64,000 bases of DNA, taken from Fodinibacter sp963730365. GTDB lineage: Bacteria; Actinomycetota; Actinomycetes; Actinomycetales; Dermatophilaceae. Of the stretch, positions 52,389 through 61,692 are shown piece after piece. The first letter of the stretch is position 1. Each line of letters starts with the position of its first letter. Below the pieces are notes generated by a model. The model was not told the DNA's origin. It was given only the letters and a program-made list of their open reading frames with translations, and did no database searches. Position numbers and translations under genes: made by a program. The stretch is from positions 1 through 64,000 of the forward strand of contig CAVSRM010000017.1 in assembly GCA_963730365.1 (NCBI GenBank). The letters run 5' to 3'.

Positions 52389-55055
52389 ATGACCCAGCAC
52401 CTCTCATCGTCCTCCCCTGCCCTCATCCCGGACCGGCCCTCGCTCGACGGCCTGGAGGACAAGTGGGCAGCGGTATGGCAGGAGCAGGGCACGTACTCCT
52501 TCGACCGGGACGCAGCCCTGGCCGGCCCCCGTGAGCAGGTCTTCTCCATCGACACCCCGCCCCCGACGGCGAGCGGTTCGCTGCACATGGGCCACGTGTT
52601 CAGCTACACCCACACCGACTGCGTGGCCCGCTACAAGCGGATGCAGGGGTTCAACGTCTTCTACCCCATCGGCTGGGACGACAACGGACTCCCCACCGAG
52701 AAGCGGGTGCAGAACTACTACGGCGTCCGCGGCGACGCCACCCTCCCGCACGACCCCGACTTCGAGCCCCCGTTCCGTGGTGACGCCAGGAGCACCAAGG
52801 CCGCCGACGAGATGCCGATCAGCCGGCAGAACTTCATCGAGCTGTGCGACGAGCTCACCGTCAAGGACGAAGAGGCCTTCGAGTCCCTCTTCCGGCGGAT
52901 CGGGCACAGCTACGACTGGTCGATCTCCTACCGCACCATCGACGACCACTCTCGCGCCACGGCGCAGCAGGCGTTCCTGCGCAACCTCGCCCGGGGCGAG
53001 GCGTACCAGGCCGAGGCCCCCGGCCTGTGGGACGTCACCTTCCAGACGGCCGTCGCCCAGGCCGAGCTGGAGGCCCGCGACTACCCCGGCCACTACCACC
53101 GGGTGGCCTTCCACGGGGTTGACGGGCCGGTGCACATCGAGACGACCCGCCCCGAGCTCATCCCCAGCTGCGTGGCCCTGATCGCCCACCCCGACGACGA
53201 GCGCTACCAGCCGCTGTTCGGCACCACCGTGCGCACGCCGCTCTTCGGCGTCGAGGTGCCCGTGCTCCCGCACCGTGCGGCGGAGATGGACAAGGGCGCC
53301 GGCATCGCGATGTGCTGCACCTTCGGCGACCTCACCGACGTCATCTGGTGGCGCGAGCTGCGGCTGCCCACCCGCTCGGTGGTGACCCGCACCGGGCGGT
53401 TCCAGGGCGAGCTGCCGCAGTGGCTGGCCGACTCCCCCGGTGCCGACCTGTATGCCGATGGGCTGGCCGGCAAGACCTCGTTCAGTGCCCGAGCGGCCGT
53501 GGTCACCGCCCTTCGCGAGACCGGCGACCTCGACGGCGAGCCGACCGCCACCCAGCGAAAGGCGAACTTCTACGAGCGCGGCGAGAAGCCCCTCGAGATC
53601 GTCACCTCCCGCCAGTGGTACATCCGCAACGGCGGTCGAGACGCCGAGCTCAACGCCGCGTTCATCGCGCGTGGCGAGGAGATCGCGTTCCACCCGGCCT
53701 TCATGCGCTCTCGATACGCGAACTGGGTGGCCGGCCTCAACGGTGACTGGCTCGTGTCGAGGCAGCGCTTCTTCGGCGTGCCGATCCCCGTCTGGTACCC
53801 CCTGGACGCCGATGGCGAACCGGACTACGAGCGCCCGCTCGTCCCCGCCGAGACCGACCTGCCGGTCGACCCGGCAGCCAACCCGCCGGCGGGCTACACG
53901 GAGAGCCAGCGGGGCGAGCCGGGCGGCTTCACCGGCGACCCTGACATCTTCGACACCTGGGCGACCTCGTCGCTGACCCCGCAGATCGCCGGGGGGTGGC
54001 GCAACGCCGACGGCACCGGCTCGGACCCGGTGTTCGAGAAGCTCTTCCCGATGGACCTCCGCGCGCAGGGCCACGACATCATCCGGACCTGGCTCTTCTC
54101 CACCGTCGTGCGGGCCCACTTCGAGCACGGCACCGTGCCGTGGACCAACGCCGCCCTCAGCGGCTGGATCCTCGACCCCGACCGCAAGAAGATGGCCAAG
54201 TCGCGCGGCAACGTCGTCACTCCCGAGGACGTCCTCAAGGAGCACAGCGCGGATGCCGTGCGCTACTGGGCGGCCAGCGGCCGGCTGGGCGCCGACGCGG
54301 CCTACGACGTCGCCCAGATGAAGGTGGGGCGCCGGCTCGCGATCAAGGTGCTCAACGCGAGCAAGTTCGCCCTCTCGTTCGGGCGGGCCGCCGACGGGAG
54401 CGACGACGACACCATCCGGGCCGCCGGGGGCGACCTCGGGGCCCAGGTGACCGACCCGCTCGACCTGGCGCTGCTCGCCGGGTTGCGCGACGTCGTCGCC
54501 CGCGCCACCGCGGGCTTCGAGGCGTGGGACTTCGCGAAGGCGCTCGAGGTCACCGAGTCGTGGTTCTGGTCGTTCTGCGACGACTACCTCGAGCTCGTCA
54601 AGGACCGCGCCTACGGAGCGCGCGGCGAGGCCGAGGCGGCCAGCGCCCGGGCCACCCTCCGGATCTCCCTCGACGTCGTGCTCAGGCTGTTGGCGCCGAT
54701 GCTCCCCTACGTCACCGAGGAGGTCTGGTCCTGGACGCACGACGGGTCGGTGCACCGCACGTCGTGGCCCACGGTCGAGGAGGTTCCCTCCGGCGGTGAC
54801 CCCGGCATGGTGGCGTCGGTCGGCGCCGCGCTCGCGACGATCCGCAAGGCCAAGTCGGAGGCCAAGGTCGGCATGCGTGCCGAGGTGCCGACGATGACCC
54901 TCGTCGGGCCCGACGCTGCCTTGGCACAGGTGCGCACGGCGGAGGCCGACCTTCGCGCAGCCGGCAAGCTCACCGGATCGCTCGAGTACGCGACCGGCGA
55001 CGAGATCGGTGCACGCGACGTGGAGCTCGTGGCGGTGGCCAAGCCCACCCGCTGA
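52389..55055 (+). CDS. valS: Valyl-tRNA synthetase
   Basis: 888 residues. First ATP motif TPPPTASGSLHMGHVFSYTH, second motif DRKKMAKSRGNVVTPED (KMAKS). The editing domain (about residues 210-380) includes HIETTRPELIPSCVALIAHP. The C-terminal segment has a short coiled-coil-like stretch (LAQVRTAEADLRAAGKLTGS). ATG 52389 is selected at the family start (TQHLSSSSPALIPDRP); an in-frame ATG 12 bases earlier is equally open. It is followed by a long palindrome. The T-box that controls ileS is not repeated here. Confidence 0.95.
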   Translation: MTQHLSSSSPALIPDRPSLDGLEDKWAAVWQEQGTYSFDRDAALAGPREQVFSIDTPPPTASGSLHMGHVFSYTHTDCVARYKRMQGFNVFYPIGWDDNGLPTEKRVQNYYGVRGDATLPHDPDFEPPFRGDARSTKAADEMPISRQNFIELCDELTVKDEEAFESLFRRIGHSYDWSISYRTIDDHSRATAQQAFLRNLARGEAYQAEAPGLWDVTFQTAVAQAELEARDYPGHYHRVAFHGVDGPVHIETTRPELIPSCVALIAHPDDERYQPLFGTTVRTPLFGVEVPVLPHRAAEMDKGAGIAMCCTFGDLTDVIWWRELRLPTRSVVTRTGRFQGELPQWLADSPGADLYADGLAGKTSFSARAAVVTALRETGDLDGEPTATQRKANFYERGEKPLEIVTSRQWYIRNGGRDAELNAAFIARGEEIAFHPAFMRSRYANWVAGLNGDWLVSRQRFFGVPIPVWYPLDADGEPDYERPLVPAETDLPVDPAANPPAGYTESQRGEPGGFTGDPDIFDTWATSSLTPQIAGGWRNADGTGSDPVFEKLFPMDLRAQGHDIIRTWLFSTVVRAHFEHGTVPWTNAALSGWILDPDRKKMAKSRGNVVTPEDVLKEHSADAVRYWAASGRLGADAAYDVAQMKVGRRLAIKVLNASKFALSFGRAADGSDDDTIRAAGGDLGAQVTDPLDLALLAGLRDVVARATAGFEAWDFAKALEVTESWFWSFCDDYLELVKDRAYGARGEAEAASARATLRISLDVVLRLLAPMLPYVTEEVWSWTHDGSVHRTSWPTVEEVPSGGDPGMVASVGAALATIRKAKSEAKVGMRAEVPTMTLVGPDAALAQVRTAEADLRAAGKLTGSLEYATGDEIGARDVELVAVAKPTR

Positions 55056-55065
55056 CCCCCACCAC

Positions 55066-55133
55066 CCCGTCGAGTGAACAGAACACGCCGCGTGCGTCAT
55101 GTCGCGCGCGGCGTGTTCTGTTCACTCGACGGG
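55066..55133. terminator. 27-bp palindrome after valS
   Basis: CCCGTCGAGTGAACAGAACA and the next seven bases pair perfectly with the complement ending GGG at 55,133, around a loop of about 14 bases. It lies between convergent valS and the C39-like gene and can end transcription from both. Its length and symmetry are greater than needed, so it may belong to an interspersed palindromic repeat family. Confidence 0.75.
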
Positions 55134-55138
55134 CGAGG

Positions 55139-55816
55139 TCAGGCGGGAGCAGCGCCGAAGCCAGCGGCATACGCGGGGTTGCGGACCGAACGCAGCCCCG
55201 AGGGTCGCACACTCAGCCAGGGCACGTCCCACCCCGAGAGGCGTACCCTCCGCTCGACGACGACATCCCTGCGGAGGTGGTCCACCCGCCCGGATGCCGG
55301 GTCGTAGACGTCGAGCTGTCGGTCACCGTCGCCGGGAAGCACGAGGACCACGTGCCGAGGACTGAGCGCGTTGCCGACGTACAGCAGCCCCGGTTCCCCG
55401 TCCGCGACGACGGTCACGAGGGTGTCGAAGGACTCACGCAGGGCCGCGGCATCCTCGCTGCGGTAGAGGTCGATCTCGTAGCGCGTGCCCGCGCGCGCAG
55501 CACCGAGCTCGAGCTCCCGGCGGGCTCCCCACGGCGGTGTCCCGAGCCGACGCGGCCACGGCGGGTCGAGGTGGCCGCCTCCGAGGGACAGGCTGTTGGT
55601 CCGGCGCATCACGACCCGCTCGTAGGCCGCGAACCGCTCGGCCGTGGTGCGCCCGGACGGTGAACCCGGTGGGTGGGGCTTCCCGGTGGTCACCCACGAG
55701 GCGAAGACCGGGTCGACGAGCATCCGAGCCACCGTCAGGCACGCCGACCCACAGGTCACGGGCGACTGCTGGACGGGGCCCACGTCGCCGGCCCGGAGTC
55801 GGAATGCAGTCGCCAC
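55139..55816 (-). CDS. C39-like cysteine-peptidase-fold protein, unknown role
   Basis: 225 residues. VGPVQQSPVTCGSACLTVAR places a Gln and a Cys as in the C39/papain-like active site (Cys at about residue 22). LSPRHVVLVL supplies a His (about residue 165) and DVYDPASGRV an Asp. These three could form a catalytic triad. No signal peptide or transporter fusion is present, so it is not a typical bacteriocin exporter. The middle region (SLSLGGGHLDPPWPRRLGTP) has no known domain. Function cannot be given beyond a probable hydrolase fold. Confidence 0.65.
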   Translation of the reverse strand: MATAFRLRAGDVGPVQQSPVTCGSACLTVARMLVDPVFASWVTTGKPHPPGSPSGRTTAERFAAYERVVMRRTNSLSLGGGHLDPPWPRRLGTPPWGARRELELGAARAGTRYEIDLYRSEDAAALRESFDTLVTVVADGEPGLLYVGNALSPRHVVLVLPGDGDRQLDVYDPASGRVDHLRRDVVVERRVRLSGWDVPWLSVRPSGLRSVRNPAYAAGFGAAPA

Positions 55817-56013
55817 GTCATCATGGATACTGCACCGCGACGCCGGGCGCCACCACCTCGCCGGTGCAGGTCCTCAGGGTCGCACCAGAGTCCTCGCGAA
55901 CTCGCGTCGGCAGGCCGCACCGGGGACGTCCCGATCGCCCGGATGCCGGGGCGCCGGCTCGAAAGAGGTCACCACCGCTTCATCCCCCGCCGCCGGTCTG
56001 GTTGTCTGTCCCT

Positions 56014-56760
56014 ATGCCGTCACGTCAGGGCTTCGCGGCCACCGTCAGGGGGCGCCCGTTCGCGGCCGCACTCGGCGGCGCCGCGATCCTGCTCACCGTG
56101 TGGGCAGCTGCGACCCCTCGAGAGTCCCGCACCATCGGGCTGCCCATCGTGGGGCGCCAACTGACCGGCCGGAAGCCGCTGGACGACCCGATCCAACGGG
56201 GCGTCGAGCTGGACCTCGAGCCCTTCACCAGCCCGGACCGCTCGACGAGCGACCTCGTCGGGGCGCTCCTGGGCTGGGGCACTGTGCTCGCGCTGCTCCT
56301 GATCGCCGGTGCCGCCGGGGTCCTCGTGGTCCGGGCCCTGCTGGCTGCCTGGCGCGAGCGAAGGCAGCCGCCACCACCCGACGAGGAGCTCCTCCCCGAT
56401 CTCGACGCGGTGGCCGTCGCGGTCGCCGGAGACCTCGAGGGCCGGATCGGAGCACTGGCAGGGGGCACCCCCGCCGAGGGCATCATCGCCGCCTGGGTCC
56501 GCCTGGAGACGACCCTGCACGACGTGGGTCTGCGCCTCGCCCCCTCACGGACGTCGACCGAGGTCAGCCTCGACGTCCTGCGGCAGTTCGCCGTTGACGA
56601 GGATGCCCTGCGCGACCTCGCAAGGCTCTACCGGGAGGCACGCTTCTCCCGGCACCACCTGACCGAGGACGACCGGGCCGGGGCAGAGGCCGCGCACCGG
56701 ACCATCGACGCCGACCTGCGCCGGGCTGCACCGACGGCGACCGGAGGTCGACGTGGCTGA
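56014..56760 (+). CDS. DUF4129 membrane protein
   Basis: 248 residues with two membrane helices (AALGGAAILLTVWAAA; TVLALLLIAGAAGVLVVRAL) and a cytosolic C-terminal DUF4129 domain (EGIIAAWVRLETTLHDVGLR, DLARLYREARFSRHHLTEDD). In actinobacteria this domain comes with MoxR and DUF58 genes, possibly in envelope quality control or metal insertion; the role is unproven. It is the first gene of a five-gene overlapping operon. Confidence 0.85.
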   Translation: MPSRQGFAATVRGRPFAAALGGAAILLTVWAAATPRESRTIGLPIVGRQLTGRKPLDDPIQRGVELDLEPFTSPDRSTSDLVGALLGWGTVLALLLIAGAAGVLVVRALLAAWRERRQPPPPDEELLPDLDAVAVAVAGDLEGRIGALAGGTPAEGIIAAWVRLETTLHDVGLRLAPSRTSTEVSLDVLRQFAVDEDALRDLARLYREARFSRHHLTEDDRAGAEAAHRTIDADLRRAAPTATGGRRG

Positions 56761-57238
56761 GCGACGGCCGACCGGTCGGCGGGCCGTCGTCCTGGCCGGC
56801 GCGGCGGGTGCCCTGCTCGTGCTGGCGGTGCTGGCGCGCGGGCCCGTCGCCCTGCTGGCCGTGGCCACCGCCGCCGTCGGTGTGGGCCTGGTCCTCGGGG
56901 TCCTTCCGCTGCTGCGCGACGACGGAGTCGACTGGGGCTGGCGACCGGACCTGCGCGACGAGGTGGCTCCGGAGCCGGGCATCGCGACCCTGCGCGGGCT
57001 GCTCGCACCCGCCGTCCCCAGTGCGGAGACGGACCGGCGCCTCCAGGACCTCGTCCGCGCGATCGCCGATGACCGGCTGGCCGCACGTTCCCGCTGGCAC
57101 CCCGGCACAGCGGGTGGCACGGACCCCGCCCCTGCGCTCGCGAGCTACCTCGCGGGGCCGCCCCGCAGGCTCGATCTCGCCGAGATCGACCAGATCGTCA
57201 CCGACCTCGAGACCATCACCGCACGGGAGACCAGATGA
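56753..57238 (+). CDS. Small membrane protein of the MoxR operon
   Basis: 161 residues. Two hydrophobic helices lie near the N-terminus (RAVVLAGAAGALLVLAVLAR; LAVATAAVGVGLVLGVLPLL), then a soluble domain rich in Arg, Asp and Ala, ending LAEIDQIVTDLETITARETR. No family signature could be recognised. The GTG start overlaps the DUF4129 gene by eight bases and the stop overlaps moxR, so it is co-translated with them. Confidence 0.75.
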   Translation: MAERRPTGRRAVVLAGAAGALLVLAVLARGPVALLAVATAAVGVGLVLGVLPLLRDDGVDWGWRPDLRDEVAPEPGIATLRGLLAPAVPSAETDRRLQDLVRAIADDRLAARSRWHPGTAGGTDPAPALASYLAGPPRRLDLAEIDQIVTDLETITARETR

Positions 57239-58200
57239 CCGACATCCCCACTGCCCACCAGCGGATCCGCGCGGTGCTCGACGAGGTCGACACCGTCGTC
57301 GTCGGGAAGCGCTCGGCCACCGAGATCGTGCTCGCCGGCATCCTCGCGGGAGGGCACGTCCTCATGGAGGACTTCCCGGGCCTGGGCAAGACCCTCGCGG
57401 CACGCACGTTCGCCCAGGCGCTCGGCCTGGACTTCACGCGCGCCCAGTTCACGCCGGACCTGCTGCCCGCGGACCTCACGGGGTCGTTCATCTACGACCA
57501 GAGGACCCGTGAGTTCGACTTCCGGCAGGGGCCGATCTTCACCGGTCTGCTGCTCGCCGACGAGATCAACCGCACCCCTCCCAAGACGCAGTCCGCCCTG
57601 TTGGAGGCGATGCAGGAGCACCAGGTCACGGTGGAGGGCCAGACCTTCCCCCTCCCGCGCCCCTTCCACGTCCTGGCCACGGCCAACCCGGTCGAGTACG
57701 AGGGCACGTACCCCCTGCCGGAGGCGCAGCTGGACCGGTTCCTCGTGCGGGTCGCCTTCGGGTATCCGGGCGTCGACGAGGAGTGGGAGGTGCTGGGTCG
57801 TCGGCTCCACCGGCGCCGGGAGGACCAGGAGGCCAAGCGAGTCATCGACGCGGCCGAGCTCCTCGAGCTCCAGGCCACGATGGAGGACGTGACGGTCTCA
57901 CCCGAGGTGGGCCGCTACTGCGTCGCCCTGGCCCGGGCCACCCGCGAGCACCAGCACACGCTCATGGGCGCCTCACCCCGGGGCTCACTGGCCCTGATGC
58001 TCGTGGGGCGCTCCTATGCCGTCGTGCGTGGCCGCGACTACGTCACCCCCGACGACATCAAGGCCGTGGCGCCGGCAGTGCTGGAACACCGGGTCGTCGT
58101 GCGTCCGGAGCTGTGGATGAGCGAGATCAGCGCACCCACCGTCGTCGCCGATGTGCTGCGCACGGTCCCGACTCCCCGCGCAGCGGTGCGCTCCGCGTGA
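57235..58200 (+). CDS. MoxR-family AAA+ ATPase
   Basis: 321 residues. Walker A LMEDFPGLGKTLAARTFAQA, Walker B GLLLADEINRTPPKTQSALL, sensor-type region HVLATANPVEYEGTYPLPEA and QLDRFLVRV are typical of MoxR. These ATPases act as chaperones with DUF58/VWA partners, here the next gene. The ATG overlaps the previous stop and the end overlaps the DUF58 start (GTGA). Confidence 0.93.
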   Translation: MTDIPTAHQRIRAVLDEVDTVVVGKRSATEIVLAGILAGGHVLMEDFPGLGKTLAARTFAQALGLDFTRAQFTPDLLPADLTGSFIYDQRTREFDFRQGPIFTGLLLADEINRTPPKTQSALLEAMQEHQVTVEGQTFPLPRPFHVLATANPVEYEGTYPLPEAQLDRFLVRVAFGYPGVDEEWEVLGRRLHRRREDQEAKRVIDAAELLELQATMEDVTVSPEVGRYCVALARATREHQHTLMGASPRGSLALMLVGRSYAVVRGRDYVTPDDIKAVAPAVLEHRVVVRPELWMSEISAPTVVADVLRTVPTPRAAVRSA

Positions 58201-59543
58201 GAAGCGCCTGGCGTCCGACGCGGGCGTTCGGGAGGGCCGCCGTGATCGGGCTCGTCCTCCTCGTGTTCTCCGCGATCTCCGGGCGTGCCGACGCCGCGGT
58301 GCTCGCCACCCCGCTCGCCGTCCTCGTCGTCTGGGCCCTCGCCACCCGGCCCACCTCAACGCCCTCGGCCACGAGCCGGCTCACGCACGACGTCAGGCGA
58401 GAGGGTGAGTCGCTCACCTGGCGCGTCGACCTGATGCCGGTGGCCGGGCTGCGCGACGCCGTCGCGCACCTGCCGGGAGACCGGTGGGCCACGACCACCC
58501 CGTCCCACGCGCAGGTGGCAGCCGCCCGCGGTGCGGAGGGGGAATCCGTGCCCCTCGCCGTCTCGGTGCGCTGTGACCGGTGGGGCGTGCGCCGGCTCGG
58601 TCCCGCGCAGGTCGGGGCGTTCGGGGACTTCGCGGCGTTCGCCTGGCTGTGGCCGGCCCAGACCACCGAGACCGTGGCCACGGTGCCCGTGCCCGGCAGC
58701 TTCACGGCCAGGGGGTCCCTGCCGCACCCGGTCGGGCTGGTGGGCCAGCACCGCTCGAGCCGAGCCGGCGGCGGGAGCGAGCTGGCCGACATCCGGGCCT
58801 TTCGCAGCGGAGACCGCCTGCGACGGATCAACTGGCCGGTGTCGTTACGCACCGGATCACTGCACGTCACCACGACCTACGCCGACCAGGACGCCGAGGT
58901 GCTCGTGGTGCTGGACGCGATCCGGGACCTCGGCGAGCGGGACCCGGAGGCCGGTCTGCGCACCAGCCAGGACATCGCCGTCGAGGCGGCCGGTGCCGTC
59001 GCGGCGCACTACCTGTCCACGGGCGACCGGGTCGGCCTGTCGGTGCTCGGGGGCCACGAGCTGGTGGAGGTTCCGGCCGTCGGGGGCCACCACCAGCTGC
59101 CCCGACTGCTCCTCGCCCTCGGTCGGGCGTCACCGAGCCGGGGCACGGTGGGCGAGGAACAGGCCCTACGCGCCCAGCTGCGCCGAAGCGCCCCGCCCGG
59201 CGCCGTCGTGGTCATGCTGTCCGCCATGGTGGCCGCCGAGCCGCTGGCGCAGGCGGTACGCCTGTCCCGCAGCGGCCACGTCGTCATCGTCATCGACACC
59301 TTGCCGGCTGAGCTCAGTGACGCGTCACCGAGCGGGCCGGCGGCGCGGGCCGCGACCGGAATCGATGACGAGCGACTCGCCAGGCTGGTGTGGCGGCTCC
59401 GGCTGCTCGACCGGGAGCGGGAGGCCCGCAGGTGCGCCGACATGGGAGTGCCCGTCCTCAGGTGGCAGGGGCCGGGCTCCCTCGATGCCGTGCTGCGCGG
59501 GGTCGGTCGCCGTGCGCGGGCCCCCAGGGTCGTGACCCGGTGA
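58197..59543 (+). CDS. DUF58 protein, MoxR partner
   Basis: 448 residues. Two N-terminal membrane helices (VIGLVLLVFSAISG; AAVLATPLAVLVVWALATRP) precede a beta-rich section and the DUF58 core SELADIRAFRSGDRLRRINW at about residue 200. A VWA-like domain follows (DAEVLVVLDAIRDLGERD with part of a MIDAS motif). The usual partner role in MoxR-assisted assembly is assumed. Confidence 0.88.
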   Translation: MRSAWRPTRAFGRAAVIGLVLLVFSAISGRADAAVLATPLAVLVVWALATRPTSTPSATSRLTHDVRREGESLTWRVDLMPVAGLRDAVAHLPGDRWATTTPSHAQVAAARGAEGESVPLAVSVRCDRWGVRRLGPAQVGAFGDFAAFAWLWPAQTTETVATVPVPGSFTARGSLPHPVGLVGQHRSSRAGGGSELADIRAFRSGDRLRRINWPVSLRTGSLHVTTTYADQDAEVLVVLDAIRDLGERDPEAGLRTSQDIAVEAAGAVAAHYLSTGDRVGLSVLGGHELVEVPAVGGHHQLPRLLLALGRASPSRGTVGEEQALRAQLRRSAPPGAVVVMLSAMVAAEPLAQAVRLSRSGHVVIVIDTLPAELSDASPSGPAARAATGIDDERLARLVWRLRLLDREREARRCADMGVPVLRWQGPGSLDAVLRGVGRRARAPRVVTR

Positions 59544-60058
59544 TCCCGGCGACGCGCTGGCGCCGGGGCGCCGCGGCGATCGTCATCGTGGCCGACCTCG
59601 TCGTGCTCGGGGTCGTCGCGACCCTGCTCGCGCCCCTCGTCCCGTTCGTGGCCGTGGGTCTCGTGGGTGCCACCGCGTGGGGGGTGTGGCGACCGGGCGG
59701 GTGGGGCGCGTTCGCCCTCGTCCTCTGGCAGGCCCTGGGTGTCGCGGTGGCGGGGCGTTCCCCGACGACCACGCTCGAGTGGGCCCTGGCCAGTGTGGCG
59801 GCCATCGCGGTCTGCGCCACGCACCTCGCCCTGTCCCTCCTGGCGGCGTGGCCGGTGCGGGCAGCCCTGCCGACGGCGACCGCGTGGCGGTGGGCCCGCC
59901 AGGCCGCGTTCCTCGCCTGGGCAGCGATCGCGGCGGCCGCGCTCGGTGCGTCGGCGGCCGCCACACCCACCGCGCTCGGACCGTGGCTCGTTGCGGCCGC
60001 CCTCGCGCTCGTCGCCGGGGTGACCGCCCACCTGCGCCTGGCGGGGCGCAACCGCTGA
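59540..60058 (+). CDS. Hydrophobic membrane protein ending the MoxR operon
   Basis: 172 residues with five to six membrane helices (AAIVIVADLVVLGVVATLLA; VPFVAVGLVGATAWGVWRPG; LALSLLAAWPVRAALP; AWAAIAAAALGASAAATPTA; WLVAAALALVAGVTAHLRLA). No domain recognised. The GTG overlaps the DUF58 stop. Similar small membrane proteins often close MoxR/DUF58 operons in actinobacteria. Confidence 0.7.
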   Translation: MIPATRWRRGAAAIVIVADLVVLGVVATLLAPLVPFVAVGLVGATAWGVWRPGGWGAFALVLWQALGVAVAGRSPTTTLEWALASVAAIAVCATHLALSLLAAWPVRAALPTATAWRWARQAAFLAWAAIAAAALGASAAATPTALGPWLVAAALALVAGVTAHLRLAGRNR

Positions 60059-60170
60059 GCCCGAGCGGTCCGAGCCGCTGAGCCCGAGCGGTCCGAGCCA
60101 GCCGGTGAGCCCGGGCGGTCCGAGCCGCTGAGCCCGGGCGGTCCGAGGCAGCCGGTGAGCCGAGCCGTTC
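60054..60170. repeat. Tandem array of about 23-bp repeats
   Basis: Four and a half units of GCTGAGCCCGAGCGGTCCGA type follow one another, two of them longer by CAGCC. The first covers the stop of the membrane protein and the last ends 15 bases before the clpX stop. The array can form several weak hairpins (GCTCGG against CCGAGC) and may replace a regular terminator between the two convergent operons. Confidence 0.8.
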
Positions 60171-60173
60171 GCC

Positions 60174-61463
60174 CTACGCGGAGCGCTTGCGAGGGGTGCG
60201 CTTGCGCCCGGTCTCGGTGTCGTCGTGCCGCACGATGGTCGGGTTGACGTTCTTGAGCACGACGTCCTTGCTCACGACGACCTTGGCGATCTCGTCGTCG
60301 CTGGGCACGTCGAACATCACCGGCAGGAGAACCTCCTCCATGATGGCCCGCAGGCCACGGGCGCCGATGCCTCGCGCGAGCGCCTGCTCGGCGACCGCCT
60401 CGACACCGTCCTGGGTGAACTCCAGGTCGACCCCGTCGATCTCGAACATCTTCCGGTACTGCTTGACCAGGGCGTTGCGTGGCTCGGTGAGGATCTGGAC
60501 CAGCGCCGCGGTGTCGAGGGGCGCCACGGTCGTGATGACCGGGAGCCGCCCGATGAACTCGGGGATGAGCCCGAACTTCATCAGGTCTTCCGGCATGACC
60601 TCGTGGATGCTCTGAGCCAGGTCCTTGGGGGTGTGCAGCTCGGACCCGAAGCCGAGCCCCTTCTTGCCGTTGCGACCCTCGACGAGCTTCTCGAGCCCTG
60701 CGAAGGCGCCACCCACGATGAACAGCACGTTGGTGGTGTCGATCTGGATGAACTCCTGGTGCGGGTGCTTGCGTCCGCCCTGCGGCGGCACCGACGCGGT
60801 CGTCCCCTCGAGGATCTTCAACAGGGCCTGCTGCACGCCCTCGCCCGACACGTCCCGGGTGATGCTGGGGTTCTCGGACTTGCGGGCGATCTTGTCGACC
60901 TCGTCGATGTAGATGATGCCCGTCTCGGCCTTCTTGACGTCGTAGTCAGCGGCCTGGATGAGCTTGAGGAGGATGTTCTCGACGTCCTCACCGACGTAGC
61001 CGGCCTCGGTCAGCGCCGTTGCGTCGGCGATCGCGAATGGCACGTTGAGCATCTTGGCCAGCGTCTGGGCCAGGTAGGTCTTGCCGCAGCCGGTGGGGCC
61101 GATGAGGAGGATGTTGGACTTCGCGATGTCGACGTGCTCGGGGTCCTTCTTCGCGACCGCAGACTCCCCCGCCTGGATCCGCTTGTAGTGGTTGTATACC
61201 GCGACCGCGAGGGCCTTCTTCGCGACGTCCTGGCCGATGACGTACTGCTCCAGGAACTCGAAGATCTCCTTCGGCTTGGGCAGCTCCTCGAGGCCCAGAT
61301 CACTGGACTCCGCCAGCTCCTCCTCGATGATCTCGTTGCACAGGTCTATGCACTCGTCACAGATGTAGACCCCGGGCCCGGCGATGAGCTTCTTGACCTG
61401 CTTCTGCGACTTTCCGCAGAAGGAGCACTTGAGCAGGTCGCTCGTCTCTCCCACACGTGCCAC
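60174..61463 (-). CDS. clpX: ATP-dependent Clp protease ATP-binding subunit ClpX
   Basis: 429 residues. The N-terminal zinc domain has KCSFCGKSQKQV and YICDECIDLC (four Cys). Walker A LLIGPTGCGKTYLAQTLAKM, Walker B GIIYIDEVDKIARKSEN and the sensor-2 region RGIGARGLRAIMEEVLLPVM are intact. It unfolds tagged proteins and feeds them to ClpP. GTG 61463 fits the family start (ARVGETSDLLKCSFCG). It is 229 bases after clpP2 and separated from it by a hairpin, so it may have its own promoter. Confidence 0.96.
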   Translation of the reverse strand: MARVGETSDLLKCSFCGKSQKQVKKLIAGPGVYICDECIDLCNEIIEEELAESSDLGLEELPKPKEIFEFLEQYVIGQDVAKKALAVAVYNHYKRIQAGESAVAKKDPEHVDIAKSNILLIGPTGCGKTYLAQTLAKMLNVPFAIADATALTEAGYVGEDVENILLKLIQAADYDVKKAETGIIYIDEVDKIARKSENPSITRDVSGEGVQQALLKILEGTTASVPPQGGRKHPHQEFIQIDTTNVLFIVGGAFAGLEKLVEGRNGKKGLGFGSELHTPKDLAQSIHEVMPEDLMKFGLIPEFIGRLPVITTVAPLDTAALVQILTEPRNALVKQYRKMFEIDGVDLEFTQDGVEAVAEQALARGIGARGLRAIMEEVLLPVMFDVPSDDEIAKVVVSKDVVLKNVNPTIVRHDDTETGRKRTPRKRSA

Positions 61464-61615
61464 GGATGCACCTTCCCTCGCCTGACGTCAACGTGCCCGA
61501 CGGTACCTGCCGGCCTCGGACCACGCACCCATTGAAACGCCCGCCCGGGCCGTGAGTCGCGCTTGTCCGCTGTCAGCGCAACCGCTCCGGGCCCGCCTCC
61601 ACCCGGACAGCGGTA

Positions 61616-61663
61616 TGCCGTCCGCGCCGACGTCGAGCGTGGACCCGACGTGGGCGGACGGCA
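61616..61663 (-). terminator. Hairpin between clpP2 and clpX
   Basis: TGCCGTCCGC pairs with GCGGACGGCA, with an inner ACGTCG/ACGT match, 30 bases after the clpP2 stop. It could terminate or attenuate the clpP1P2 transcript before clpX. Confidence 0.65.
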
Positions 61664-61692
61664 CACCGTGTGGGTACTGCCGCGGCGGGGTC

